Assembly: GCF_000429905.1 (NCBI RefSeq)
Contig: NZ_AUCT01000007.1
Coordinates: forward strand, 186,001-250,000
Origin: Desulfatibacillum aliphaticivorans DSM 15576
GTDB taxonomy: Bacteria > Desulfobacterota > Desulfobacteria > Desulfobacterales > Desulfatibacillaceae
Length of the DNA stretch: 64,000 bases
Direction: 5' to 3'
The stretch's first letter is position 1. Each line of letters begins with the position of its first letter. Below are positions 25,947-35,103 of this stretch, piece after piece. Below the pieces are notes generated by a model. That model had not been told where the DNA came from. It saw only the letters and a program-made list of their open reading frames with translations, and did not search any database. Both the position numbers and the translations under genes were made by a program.

Positions 25947-28172
25947 CTAATCCAGGGCGCGCACCTCCACGGGGATGCCATTCAGAACAGAATTGTTGGA
26001 AACCGGGTCAAATGCCTGGTCATCCGTCAAAAAGTTGCTGTTGATGCCTCCGTAGGCGCGCGCCGCCTTCATGCGGACGCCCGGAAGGTCATGTCCCCAG
26101 CCGTGGGGCAAACTGACCACCCCTTGTCTGAGGTTCTCCGTTATCTCTACCGGGACGGTCAGTTTGCCGACCCGGCTTTCTATCTCCGCCATGCCTCCCT
26201 GCTTGAGTCCAAGCCTGTCCGCATCCTGGGGATTCACCTGCAAGACGCTGCGCGGGGGGCCTTTCAGCAAGGAAGGTATGTTGGGCAGCCAGGAATTGTT
26301 GGTGCGGATATGGCGCCGCCCAACCAGGACCATGTCATCCTGGGGGGAAGCCAGGGCCTGCTCCAGGCGCTCCACATCCTTGACTAAAACCTCCGGGGCC
26401 AGTTCCACCTTGGCCGACGGGGTTTTTAAAATGCCCGGCAGACGGGGCTCCAAATGCCCCAAGTCCAGGCCGTGGGGATTATCCAAAAGCGTTTTCAGGC
26501 TGAGCCCTTTGGGATTCAGGCCAAAGCCTTCGCCGTGACAGCCGGTTCTGAGCATAAAATCCAGCATACGCTCCATGCCTTTGTATTGGCTCAAGGCCTG
26601 GAGGATTTCGTCCTGCTTGCCGAAAAGCGGCGAGCCTTCCCGCTTGCAAGCGCCGCCCACCATCATGGATATGATGAACTCGTCCATGGCCGCCGGATCT
26701 CCGGCCGCGCCCTGGCCGCTGAAAATCATGGCCAGCTTGTACAGAATCTCCCATTTATCCAGTTCGTCCTCAGGCTTGGGGATGACCGGCGGGGAATAAT
26801 TGGCGATATTATGGACGGACAGGCCGTAGAAGCCGAAATCGTATTGCCCGGTGGACAAAGGCCCTGTCGGGGGCAGAATCACGTTAGCGTGGCGTGTGGA
26901 AGCGGTGACGTACCAATCCACGGAGACCATGAAATCCAGATTCTCCAGGCATTTTTCCATGCGAGCCGCATTGGGCAGGGCGATGACCGGGTTGGACGCC
27001 ACGGTGATGAGCGCCCGGATTTGCCCGTCGCCCGGGGTTTCCATCTCGTCGCACAAGGTGCAGACAGGGAGTTCGCCCATGACCTCGTGCAAACCTTTCA
27101 CCCGGCTTTTCCAACGGCCCAGGCTCCACCCTTTGCCGCCCGCCTTGGTCTTTTTAGGCGCATGGGCGGGGGTGGCGAACATGGCGCCGCCTGGCTTGTC
27201 CAGGTTGCCGGTCAGCGCATTGACCACGTCCACCAGCCAACTGGTGAGCGCGCCGAAAGGAACCGTGCAGGTTCCCATGCGGCCGTAAACCACGGCGGAT
27301 TCGGCGGCGGCCAATTCCCGGGTCAGGTTGCGGATTTGATCCGGCTCCAGGCCGGTGCGTTGGGAAACCGCCTCGGGCGTAAAAGACTGGCATAGAGCCC
27401 TGATTTCCTCTACGCCGTTTAAAACGTCGTCCAGGCCGCCCAGGTCAACCAGGTTTTCCTCAAACAAAACCCGGATCATGGCCATGAGCAAAAAGGCGTC
27501 TCCGCCGGGCTTAATGGCGAGATGCTCGTGGGCCAGTTCGGCCGTCCGGGTCTTGATGGGATCGACCACAATCAGACGCCCGCCCCTGTCCTTGATGGCG
27601 CGAAGCCTGCCGGGCCAGTTGGGCGCCGTGGCCAGGGAGCCGTTGGATTCCAAAGGATTGGCGCCTAATATCAGGAGAAAATGGGTGCGTTCAATGTCAG
27701 GGAGAGCAACGTTCGCCACGGACCCGAACATAAGCCCGCTGGAAACCTGCTTGGGTATCTGATCCACCGTGCTGGCGGAAAACATGTTCTTGCTGCCAAT
27801 GGCTTTCAGCATGGGCCGCAAAGCCAAAATCCCGGCCATGGTATGCACGCAGGGGTTGCCAAGGTAGGCGCCCACGGCGTCGCGGCCGTATTTTTCCACC
27901 AGGGGCAAAAGCCCGGCTTCCACCGCTTCAAAAGCCTCGCGCCACGAAACCTCAACAAACTCGCCGTTCTTCTTCACCAAAGGACGGCGTAACCGATCGG
28001 GATCATTATGCAATTCATGCAATGCCGCGCCTTTTGGGCACAGGTATCCTTTGGAAAACACGTCCTCTTTGTCTCCGCGAACCTTGACGGCGACGCCGTC
28101 CTTCACATCGATCTCCAGCCCGCAAGTCGCCTCGCAGAGAGGGCACGTCCTGATAGCGGTGTATTCGCTCAT
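25947..28172 (-). CDS. Cytoplasmic molybdopterin oxidoreductase (DMSO-reductase superfamily)
   Basis: A 741-residue enzyme. The N-terminus binds one [4Fe-4S] cluster (Cys10, Cys13, Cys17 and Cys45 in CPLCEATCG and KGYLCPKG). Molybdopterin-binding blocks such as GANPLESNG and VVDPIKTRTAELA follow, and the C-terminal cofactor domain has the VNPQDADRLGLKQGG pattern. No Tat signal is present, so it acts in the cytosol. The superfamily includes formate dehydrogenases and other two-electron enzymes. The usual Sec/Cys metal ligand is not evident in the SASTVDQIPKQVSSG region, so a formate assignment would be unsafe. It is first in a two-gene unit with the acyl-CoA ligase. Confidence 0.85.
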   Translation of the reverse strand: MSEYTAIRTCPLCEATCGLEIDVKDGVAVKVRGDKEDVFSKGYLCPKGAALHELHNDPDRLRRPLVKKNGEFVEVSWREAFEAVEAGLLPLVEKYGRDAVGAYLGNPCVHTMAGILALRPMLKAIGSKNMFSASTVDQIPKQVSSGLMFGSVANVALPDIERTHFLLILGANPLESNGSLATAPNWPGRLRAIKDRGGRLIVVDPIKTRTAELAHEHLAIKPGGDAFLLMAMIRVLFEENLVDLGGLDDVLNGVEEIRALCQSFTPEAVSQRTGLEPDQIRNLTRELAAAESAVVYGRMGTCTVPFGALTSWLVDVVNALTGNLDKPGGAMFATPAHAPKKTKAGGKGWSLGRWKSRVKGLHEVMGELPVCTLCDEMETPGDGQIRALITVASNPVIALPNAARMEKCLENLDFMVSVDWYVTASTRHANVILPPTGPLSTGQYDFGFYGLSVHNIANYSPPVIPKPEDELDKWEILYKLAMIFSGQGAAGDPAAMDEFIISMMVGGACKREGSPLFGKQDEILQALSQYKGMERMLDFMLRTGCHGEGFGLNPKGLSLKTLLDNPHGLDLGHLEPRLPGILKTPSAKVELAPEVLVKDVERLEQALASPQDDMVLVGRRHIRTNNSWLPNIPSLLKGPPRSVLQVNPQDADRLGLKQGGMAEIESRVGKLTVPVEITENLRQGVVSLPHGWGHDLPGVRMKAARAYGGINSNFLTDDQAFDPVSNNSVLNGIPVEVRALD

Positions 28173-28315
28173 GAAGCCTTCCTTTCCTTTGCCGCCTGCA
28201 ATTCAGGTGCGTGTTTAACGCTGTTGCCGATTGCAGGCGAAATGCTTTGGGGGATTCTTATTAAGGCGTTTTTACGGCCCCGCCGCCGTCCAAACGATCT
28301 TAAGAGGGAAGGTGA

Positions 28316-28343
28316 ATTATACTGAACGGTATATTTATGTCAA
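28316..28343 (-). promoter_or_regulatory. Near-consensus sigma-70 promoter with embedded inverted repeat
   Basis: On the minus strand a perfect TTGACA (28343-28338), a 16-bp spacer and a perfect TATAAT (28321-28316). The spacer and -10 contain TATAC-N6-GTATA (28318-28333), placed so that a bound repressor would block polymerase. It drives the molybdopterin oxidoreductase and acyl-CoA ligase, with a leader of about 135 nt. Confidence 0.72.
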
Positions 28344-28825
28344 CCGCATATTTCGGCCGACTAAGGACCTGTTCCATTTCAGCCGGATTTAAACCAATCC
28401 CCCGCCAGCCCGCTGAAATGATTTATAGCGTTGAGCTATACTATATAAAATTCTTAGTCAGGGGGGGGAAAAAGGTCAAGGCAAAATATTCATCAGCTAT
28501 GCCGTCCCGACTTTGATTTGAAAGGAATATTTAAAAGGTCTTGAAATTACGCGGTATCGTAAGACGAATTCTTGAAGGCCTCTGCAATTCATAAAATCCG
28601 GCGTTATGATTCTAATTTACCAATCGAAGAGAACGGTAGTATTTCAACGAATCACCTCTTCCTGGCCGTTTTTTAGGCGGCAAAATTTTCATTTGCATAA
28701 TCGGGAGCAAGTTTAGGCTAATATTCTGAAATCAAAGGAATATCAAGGGGAAGTCTGGACATTGAGCGTCAAAGGGGATATAGGGGGAAGATAAATCTTC
28801 ATTTTTTTCTTCCAGGGGGCCTGCC
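28344..28825. other. Intergenic stretch, no gene seen
   Basis: About 480 bp between the divergent molybdopterin oxidoreductase promoter and the amidase. It has A/T-rich patches (a TATACTATATAAAAT run near 28438-28452) and a G-run near 28460-28468. I see no ORF with coding character, RNA gene or strong hairpin. It must hold the amidase promoter. Confidence 0.5.
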
Positions 28826-30547
28826 ATGAAGCCTGACAACGTCACAAGTAAAGGAGTGAATCGCCGTATTTTTCTGGCTGTCTGCTCGGGTTTGGGGCTT
28901 GCCTCCACTGGCCTGCCCGCTGCTTTGGCGGCAGTGGCTCCGGACGGAGAAGCCGTTACATTGCAAATGATGGAACAGGCCGAAGCCCTGGCCGGGCTAT
29001 CCTTTACCCTGGAGGAGCGCCGTGAGATTGTTGAACGGCTGAGTTATCAAAAACAAATATTCAAAGCCCTCAGGGACTTGCGATTAGGCAACCAGACGCC
29101 CTCCCCCCTGCACTTCAATCCCCTGCCGGCAGGAAAGGGGCTTCCGGACATAAAATCGGGCGACTCCCCCGCCCCGGAGCCCCGGGTTGAGGGAGTAAAA
29201 AGCATTGAAGACGCGGCGTTTTTACCGGTAACTGAATTGTCAGCTCTGCTGGCGCAAAGGCAAATCACCTCCCTGGACCTTACCAGGATGTATCTGGCCC
29301 GCTTGAAAAAGTTCGATCCCGTCTTGAAATGCGTGGTAACCCTGACCGAGGATTTAGCCATAGAGCAGGCAAAGCGGGCGGACAGCGAAAGAGCCGCCGG
29401 AAAGCATCGAGGGCCTTTGCACGGCATTCCCTGGGGGGTGAAGGACTTGTTTGCAACCAAGGGGATTCCCACATCCTGGGGCATGGAGGCGTACAAGGAT
29501 CGGATCATCGATGAAAACGCGGCTGCAGTGGAGCGGCTGGAAAAGGCGGGCGCCGTGCTTGCGGCCAAGCTGTCCCTGGGCGAGCTTGCAACGGGAGATC
29601 GGTGGTTCGGAGGCAGAACCCGCAATCCATGGAACCCGAAAACCGGCTCAGGAGGCTCCTCGGCCGGCTCGGCCAGCGCCGTTGCAGCCGGTCTGGTCGG
29701 GTTCGCCCTTGGCACGGAAACCAACAACTCCCTGGTGGGCCCGGCCATGGTTTGCGGCAATACGGGGCTGCGTCCCACATTCGGCAGGGTCAGCCGCTAC
29801 GGCGTCATGACCGTGGCCTGGAGCTTCGACAAAATCGGGCCCTTGTGCCGCTCTGCGGAAGACTGCGCGTTGGTCCTGGACGCCATCGCAGGCCGTGACG
29901 ACCGGGACCACTCCACGGTGGATCTGCCTTGCGGCTTTAATCGATACCCAGACGTCCGGCATATGAAAGTCGGTTACGTCAGGGAACTGCTCAGCATGCC
30001 TCCCCAGAATCAATACATGGCGGATATTTTAAACGCGCACAAGACCGCTCTGAAGGCCATTGGGGATTTGGGGGCTCAACTGGTCCCCCTGCCGCCATTC
30101 GAACCAGGGACGTTTGATAAACTGGTGTATTCCGCATCCATATGCATGGCGGTGGAAGCCGCGGCAGCCCACGAGGATTTGATGCAGGATCTTGGCCCCG
30201 AGGCCTTTAAGCACAGCAACTGGCCGGAACGGCTTCGGGCGGCCCGGTTCATCCCTGCCGTGGAATACGTCCAGGCCAGCCGGGCCAGGTCCGTCCTCAT
30301 GCAGATGGTGGAGGACAAAATGGGCGATGTGGACGTGTTGCTGGGCAGGTTGACTGTTTCCTCCTTGCAAGGCAATTTAACCGGTCATCCCGAACTGGTC
30401 ATGCCTTACGGCCTGAACGCCCAAGGCCTGCCTGTGAGCATCATCCTGACCGGAAACCTGCACGAAGAATCCAAGCTCATCGCCTTGGGCCGGGCGCTTC
30501 AGAATAAAACCGGGCATTACTTAAGGCAGCCGCCGAACTTCACATAA
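28826..30547 (+). CDS. Exported amidase-signature hydrolase
   Basis: A 573-residue amidase-signature enzyme. The N-terminus has a twin-arginine-like motif (NRRIFLA) and a hydrophobic stretch ending near LAAVA, so Tat export is likely. The catalytic Lys is in GVKDLFATKG and the cis-Ser in GSGGSSAGSAS. The nucleophile Ser is in GTETNNSLVGPA, where the usual Gly before Ser is Asn. That position helps form the oxyanion hole, so activity or substrate range may differ. The family hydrolyses amides from glutaminyl-tRNA to aryl amides; the substrate here is unknown. An inserted linker (about 95-130) is Pro-rich. Confidence 0.85.
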   Translation: MKPDNVTSKGVNRRIFLAVCSGLGLASTGLPAALAAVAPDGEAVTLQMMEQAEALAGLSFTLEERREIVERLSYQKQIFKALRDLRLGNQTPSPLHFNPLPAGKGLPDIKSGDSPAPEPRVEGVKSIEDAAFLPVTELSALLAQRQITSLDLTRMYLARLKKFDPVLKCVVTLTEDLAIEQAKRADSERAAGKHRGPLHGIPWGVKDLFATKGIPTSWGMEAYKDRIIDENAAAVERLEKAGAVLAAKLSLGELATGDRWFGGRTRNPWNPKTGSGGSSAGSASAVAAGLVGFALGTETNNSLVGPAMVCGNTGLRPTFGRVSRYGVMTVAWSFDKIGPLCRSAEDCALVLDAIAGRDDRDHSTVDLPCGFNRYPDVRHMKVGYVRELLSMPPQNQYMADILNAHKTALKAIGDLGAQLVPLPPFEPGTFDKLVYSASICMAVEAAAAHEDLMQDLGPEAFKHSNWPERLRAARFIPAVEYVQASRARSVLMQMVEDKMGDVDVLLGRLTVSSLQGNLTGHPELVMPYGLNAQGLPVSIILTGNLHEESKLIALGRALQNKTGHYLRQPPNFT

Positions 30548-30579
30548 CCGTTAACCAAAGAAAGGTAGGAACAATATCC

Positions 30580-31089
30580 ATGCCAAATGACACTACGCGA
30601 AAAGGGAGATGGGTTAAAATTGACCCCAGGGTTTTTGTTTTGGATGTCTGCATTTTTCAAGGCCCCATGACCCAGGCATTCATGGAAAAGAATCCGTCCA
30701 TTTGCCGCACCATTGAAATTCGCGGCGACCAGACTTTGGAAGAATTGCACATAGCCATTTTCAAGGCATTCAACCGCAAGGAAGAGCATATGTACGAGTT
30801 CCAACTTAACGGAGAAGGGCCGATGGACCCCAAAGCCGACAGATATGTCCTGCCCACGGAGCACGACATAGACTGTGGAGGCGGAAAACCGGCCGGAACC
30901 GTCCTCCAAACCGTTGGCTCCCTGGACTTGAAAAAGGATGACATTTTTGGCTATTGGTTCGATTTCGGAGACGACTGGTTTCATCAAATCAATGTCCAGG
31001 AAATCAAACCCAAGCCGGGTCGGGGAAAATATCCAAGAATTACGGACCGGATCGGGGCAAGCCCGCCCCAGTACGCGGATTGGGATTAG
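30580..31089 (+). CDS. pRiA4b ORF-3-like protein
   Basis: A 169-residue protein matching the plasmid pRiA4b ORF-3 family by its core: TLEELHIAIFKAFNRKEEHMYEF followed by DIFGYWFDFGDDWFHQI. The family is widespread in bacteria, sometimes on mobile elements, and has no settled biochemical role. It starts 32 bp after the amidase and is followed 42 bp later by a helical-repeat gene on the same strand. AAAGGTAGG lies upstream of the ATG. The long family motif is described by its key residues Tyr-Trp-Phe-Asp-Phe-Gly-Asp-Asp-Trp. Confidence 0.82.
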   Translation: MPNDTTRKGRWVKIDPRVFVLDVCIFQGPMTQAFMEKNPSICRTIEIRGDQTLEELHIAIFKAFNRKEEHMYEFQLNGEGPMDPKADRYVLPTEHDIDCGGGKPAGTVLQTVGSLDLKKDDIFGYWFDFGDDWFHQINVQEIKPKPGRGKYPRITDRIGASPPQYADWD

Positions 31090-31131
31090 GCGGGTTGATG
31101 CGGCGGAAAAGATGTTTTTTAAGGAACAAAA

Positions 31132-32388
31132 ATGGCGAAAAAGAAAAAGCAGGAAATAGACGCCCTGTCGGTGCTTTTGGATGGCGCATCCAGGGAAATC
31201 ATGACGGAACTGATCCATAATCTGGCAGCGGGTAACTCCACAGTAAAACGCCAATGCCTGGAATTCCTTGAGTCCAAAATTCCGGCGTCGCCGGAGATCC
31301 ATGCAAAGAGCCAGGGAGATATCGTCATGGGGCTTTGGATGGAGGTGGAATTCGACATTCATGAATTGGATGAATACGGAGGCGGGGAATACAGGCAGGA
31401 GGAACGCGTTTGGGGGCTGCTGGGCGATATCATCAATCATTTAAAAAAAAAGGATGTGGATGCGGACAGCCGCAGCGAGCTTATAGCGGAAATCCTCCCC
31501 TATATCGAAAACGGAAATTCAGGGCTGGAGGATCTGCTTGACGAGGTGGCGGAAGCCGCTTGCTATGACGACGGCGACTGGAGAAACCTGGCTCATGAGT
31601 TTGAAAAAATGAACAGTTCCTGGAGAAAACACTGCGCACGAAGTATTTATCGTTCCATAGGAGACAGGGACAAATACCTGGAACTCAGGCTGTCTGACAT
31701 GCACTATGGCTCCGACTACTATGACCTGACTGCCTACTACTGGAAGATGGGAGAAAAGGAAAAAGCCATCCAAACCTGTGAGGAGGGGTTGCGCAGGGCA
31801 CAGGGAAGAATGGACGAGTTACAGAAATTCTCGGCCGAGCGCGCCCTGGAAGCCGGAGACCGGAAAAAATACCTGGCGATTCATTTTGACCTTGCCGTGC
31901 AATGCATTACGTTGGAAACATACCGGAAATTCAAAAAGAAGTGTACAAAGGAAGAGTGGGCGGAGTATGAAAAACAATTCCTCAAAAAGCTGAAATCCGC
32001 GGAAAAATCCAATCAACTGGAAATATATCTGCATCGCAAGGAATACGACAAGGCCATAGGCCTGTTTAAGCAAATGAAATACCCGTTGGGCTGGGATTTT
32101 GGAACCGCCGTTGAAGCCGCCAAGGAACTGAAAACTCTTTACCCGGAGGAGGTTCTACGATTCTATCTTTCCGGCCTGGAAGACTTGAACAGCAATCACC
32201 CCCGAAAAATCTACGCGGCAAAAGCCCGGCTAATGGCCAAGGTGCGGCAGGTGCTGCTGGACGTCATCAAGGACAAAGCCCGTTGGATGGAATTTGCATG
32301 CAAGGTAAAAAAGGATAATGTTCGCCGTCCCGCTTTCCAGGAAGAATTCGCCCATGCGATTCCGGATTGGAACAAACTGGAAGCCTGA
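31132..32388 (+). CDS. Helical-repeat (TPR-like) protein paired with pRiA4b ORF-3
   Basis: A 418-residue soluble, charged, mostly helical protein. It starts with a Lys-rich leader (MAKKKKQE) and has repeat-like pairs such as YYWKMGEKEKAIQTCEEGL and YLHRKEYDKAIGLFKQMKY, typical of TPR units. The layout resembles the C-terminal helical region of SWIM-zinc-finger proteins, but no zinc motif is present. Genes of this sort often sit next to pRiA4b ORF-3 homologues, so the pair may work together. No catalytic residues are visible. Function is unknown. Confidence 0.75.
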   Translation: MAKKKKQEIDALSVLLDGASREIMTELIHNLAAGNSTVKRQCLEFLESKIPASPEIHAKSQGDIVMGLWMEVEFDIHELDEYGGGEYRQEERVWGLLGDIINHLKKKDVDADSRSELIAEILPYIENGNSGLEDLLDEVAEAACYDDGDWRNLAHEFEKMNSSWRKHCARSIYRSIGDRDKYLELRLSDMHYGSDYYDLTAYYWKMGEKEKAIQTCEEGLRRAQGRMDELQKFSAERALEAGDRKKYLAIHFDLAVQCITLETYRKFKKKCTKEEWAEYEKQFLKKLKSAEKSNQLEIYLHRKEYDKAIGLFKQMKYPLGWDFGTAVEAAKELKTLYPEEVLRFYLSGLEDLNSNHPRKIYAAKARLMAKVRQVLLDVIKDKARWMEFACKVKKDNVRRPAFQEEFAHAIPDWNKLEA

Positions 32389-32514
32389 GTAGTAAATCCT
32401 GGGCGGAAGCCAGCGAGGAGCATCAACTGCTGTACTCGGACAAAGCCGCTGATCTACAATATTAACGGTTTCTTTACCTAAGGGAGCTTTCGGAGCATTT
32501 AACCCTTTATGGAA

Positions 32515-34170
32515 TCAATGGGAAACGATGCCAAGAATTGCCAGGGCTTCCTCCAAACCCAGCATGGCGTCTCCATTCACGTCCACATTCAGGTCAATGG
32601 CGTCCTCTTGCTGAAATCCGGATAACATCCGTAAAACAAGGATGGCGTCCGTAAGGTTGGTTCGGCCGTCGGAATTGACGTCGCAGGACCCCGAATTGGA
32701 GCTTAGGGTAATGCTCACTTCGGAGGAAGCCGGAACAAAAGCCTCTACATACACTGTTTTTACGGCCCCTGCTATGGCCGCCTGGGAGATGATTCCATAG
32801 GACGTTTGAATTTCCACGGCGTTAGCGGGCGTTCGGAATTTAATCAGGCAGTGCTCCAAATCCAGGGACAGGTTATTGTCTATGATCGCGGTGTTGGAGT
32901 ATTTGGTCCCGTCGTTAGGCTGGGAATAGGACAAAGTAAGATTTTGGCCGGCGCTTCCGGCCTGGCATGTATCCTGGGGCGTCAATACTCCGTCTTGCAC
33001 TTTGATCAGTCTATAGGATCTTTCGCCGTCGCACACTTTGGCGGTAGCCAGGTTAAAAGGCCTGGCCGATGCGCTTCCGCTGTCGGCATGGATGTGACCC
33101 CACAACGCGCCGTCCACGCCCAGGACTTCAAGATTTAGCTGGTTGGAAAAGTCATAATGATAAAACAGGACTTTGCTGCTTTCGGAGGTTCCGCACTCCG
33201 TAATCAGCCAGTTCATCTGGGGGATTGTAAAGCTGAAATCGCCGAAAACGTCCGGCTGAAAGTTTTCGTAGTTTTCATAGGCTTCCAGGCCGATGAACTT
33301 CACGCCATTGTATACAAACGAATAGTTTTGCGTGCGATAGGGATACAAGCCGTTGGGATTTTTCAGGATGTCCCACCCGAAAAAGTCGTACCAGTTGTTG
33401 CGGGCGGTTCCGTCGGGCGGCGGTGTGGCGTCCCATCCTCCGATGTCGTTGCTGCCGGGAACCAGGTAAATGGGAACGTTCAGCAGTTGCATGGCGTTTT
33501 TGGCAGCAGAAAAATAGCCAATGTTCAGATAGTCCTCCAACTCGCCTTCATTGATGACGTCCCCGGTATGGAGCACGAACTTCGGGTTGATGATGTTGAT
33601 ATCGTCAATCACGGCGAAAAAGTCGCCCAACTCACTCATGTCGTTGATGTATCCGCTTTCGTAGGAATACCGGTGCGTGGTCAGGTGGGTGTCGGTTATC
33701 TGAATGAAATACCACGAGTCGTCCGTTTCAGGCTCAATTCGGACCGCGTTGACCGCCGTGTCCGCCTCGATTCCATTGGCCAGCACAACCAAGTCGAACA
33801 ATTCATAAAAATCCGGAATCGGCGCCTGCACGTTCAGAATATGCCATTCCGTCGTTTCGTCATAAGCGCTTTGCGTAACAGGCAGGTCGATAGAGTACTC
33901 TTCGTATTGCAAAAAGGCCTGCCAGCCCGTGGTTTCCTCGGGCGCAGACGCCCAAATCTCAAAAACCTGCCCTGGATTGCATAATTGAGGGATGGAGTGG
34001 ATGGGGCGTTGAATGACGGTCAGTTTGTCTCCCTGGACGAAATCCCCCTTTCTCTCCATGGAACTGGCCGGATCTTCCTCGGAAAATTCCCCAGCCATAG
34101 AAACGCCGTACGAATTCAAAAAAAATACAGCGAGTAGCAAGCACAAAAATTTTCCGGCAAAACAACGCAT
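32515..34170 (-). CDS. Secreted calcineurin-like phosphoesterase with dockerin-like C-terminus
   Basis: A 551-residue protein from the ATG at 34170, which begins a signal peptide (MRCFAGKFLCLLLAVFFLNS). An N-terminal beta-rich region (about 40-140) precedes the metallophosphoesterase domain. That domain has QITDTHL, LHTGDVINEG and GALWGHIHAD (the GHxH motif); the usual GNH[DE] is replaced by GSND, so a bridging-metal ligand may differ. The C-terminal 60 residues carry two Ca-binding dockerin-type repeats (DVNSDGRTNLTDAILVLRML and DVNGDAMLGLEEALAIL). Dockerins bind cohesins on scaffold or surface proteins; no cohesin is in the window. The upstream longer frame lacks a signal and is rejected. 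Confidence 0.85.
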   Translation of the reverse strand: MRCFAGKFLCLLLAVFFLNSYGVSMAGEFSEEDPASSMERKGDFVQGDKLTVIQRPIHSIPQLCNPGQVFEIWASAPEETTGWQAFLQYEEYSIDLPVTQSAYDETTEWHILNVQAPIPDFYELFDLVVLANGIEADTAVNAVRIEPETDDSWYFIQITDTHLTTHRYSYESGYINDMSELGDFFAVIDDINIINPKFVLHTGDVINEGELEDYLNIGYFSAAKNAMQLLNVPIYLVPGSNDIGGWDATPPPDGTARNNWYDFFGWDILKNPNGLYPYRTQNYSFVYNGVKFIGLEAYENYENFQPDVFGDFSFTIPQMNWLITECGTSESSKVLFYHYDFSNQLNLEVLGVDGALWGHIHADSGSASARPFNLATAKVCDGERSYRLIKVQDGVLTPQDTCQAGSAGQNLTLSYSQPNDGTKYSNTAIIDNNLSLDLEHCLIKFRTPANAVEIQTSYGIISQAAIAGAVKTVYVEAFVPASSEVSITLSSNSGSCDVNSDGRTNLTDAILVLRMLSGFQQEDAIDLNVDVNGDAMLGLEEALAILGIVSH

Positions 34171-34235
34171 GAAACAATATTTCTCTCGATAAGCATGGGA
34201 ACCAAAGTCATGATTGAACCGACGGTCAATACTTA

Positions 34236-34244
34236 AGTATAGCA
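34236..34244 (-). promoter_or_regulatory. Extended -10 candidate for the phosphoesterase gene
   Basis: On the minus strand TGCTATACT fits an extended -10 (TGn-TATACT) about 65 bp before the start; the -35 is poor. The rest of 34245-34492 is A/T-rich leader for the flavoprotein gene, with a TATAAT at 34314-34319 but no good -35. Confidence 0.3.
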
Positions 34245-34492
34245 CGGTGTTTTTTACAAGGAGTATATTTTTCGTTTGAATTTAGTTAGGGAGTTCAATC
34301 GCCGGCATATTTGTATAATCATTCAAAATTCCAAAATGTTACAGATAAGTAAACTATGGAGTATATTTTTTTGTTTATGCGGACTTGCCAAGCTGGAAAT
34401 CCTGGCTATTTTGTACATGTGCGCTTTGGGGAGGGAGGCGCGCAAACGGCGTCTGCCAATAAAAACAACCCAATTAGACAGGAGTTTAAACT

Positions 34493-35092
34493 ATGTACGC
34501 ACTGGCCGTTAACGGAAGCCCGAGAAGAAACGGAAACACGGAGACTCTTTTAAAACACGCCCTGGCTCCCATAGAAGCCGCAGGATGGGAGACGGAGTTG
34601 CTTCAACTGGGCGGGAGGCCTATCCGGGGCTGCATGGCCTGTGAAAAATGCGGTCAAAGGCAAAATCTTCGTTGTGTTTTCGAGGACGATGTATTCAATG
34701 ATATCTTTGAAAAAATGATTAAAGCCGACGCCATTATTTTGGGCTCTCCCACCTACTTCACGGACGTTTCCGCTGAAATGAAAGCCCTGATCGACCGTTC
34801 GGGTTACGTGGCCCTGGCCAACGGCGGCGCGTTCGCCGGAAAGATCGGCGCGGCGGTCGTCGCCGTCAGAAGAGCGGGCGCGGTGCACGTGTACGACACC
34901 ATCAACCATATGTTTCTCATGAACCGCATGATCGTTCCCGGCTCCATTTATTGGAACCTGGGCGTGGGCCTGGAAAAAGGCGATGTGAAGTCCGACGAGG
35001 AAGGCCTTTTGAACATGAAAAACCTGGGTGAAACCATAGCCTGGCTGGGCGCGGCCATGAAGCCTAATTTGGAGGGTTTTCCCAAGTTTTAG
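34493..35092 (+). CDS. Iron-sulfur flavoprotein / NADPH-dependent FMN reductase family
   Basis: A 199-residue flavodoxin-fold protein. The FMN phosphate loop is NGSPRRNGNTETLL at residues 7-20. The compact cysteine set GCMACEKCGQ...RCVF (about 46-62) follows the arrangement of archaeal/anaerobe iron-sulfur flavoproteins that bind one [4Fe-4S] cluster. GSPTYFTDVSAEMKALIDR is the second flavin-contact block. Such proteins shuttle electrons or reduce oxygen/peroxide in anaerobes. It is a single gene with RBS-like AGGAG upstream of the ATG. Confidence 0.88.
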   Translation: MYALAVNGSPRRNGNTETLLKHALAPIEAAGWETELLQLGGRPIRGCMACEKCGQRQNLRCVFEDDVFNDIFEKMIKADAIILGSPTYFTDVSAEMKALIDRSGYVALANGGAFAGKIGAAVVAVRRAGAVHVYDTINHMFLMNRMIVPGSIYWNLGVGLEKGDVKSDEEGLLNMKNLGETIAWLGAAMKPNLEGFPKF

Positions 35093-35103
35093 AAGGATTA
35101 AAT

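Noticed and set aside
24134..26044. Plus-strand 636-residue ORF opposite the acyl-CoA ligase
   Set aside because: Shadow ORF; the ligase frame has all AMP-binding motifs, and this ORF begins inside a terminator.
28344..28825. Hidden RNA gene in the long gap before the amidase
   Set aside because: No tRNA-like arms, strong hairpin or conserved motif could be seen; only A/T-rich patches.
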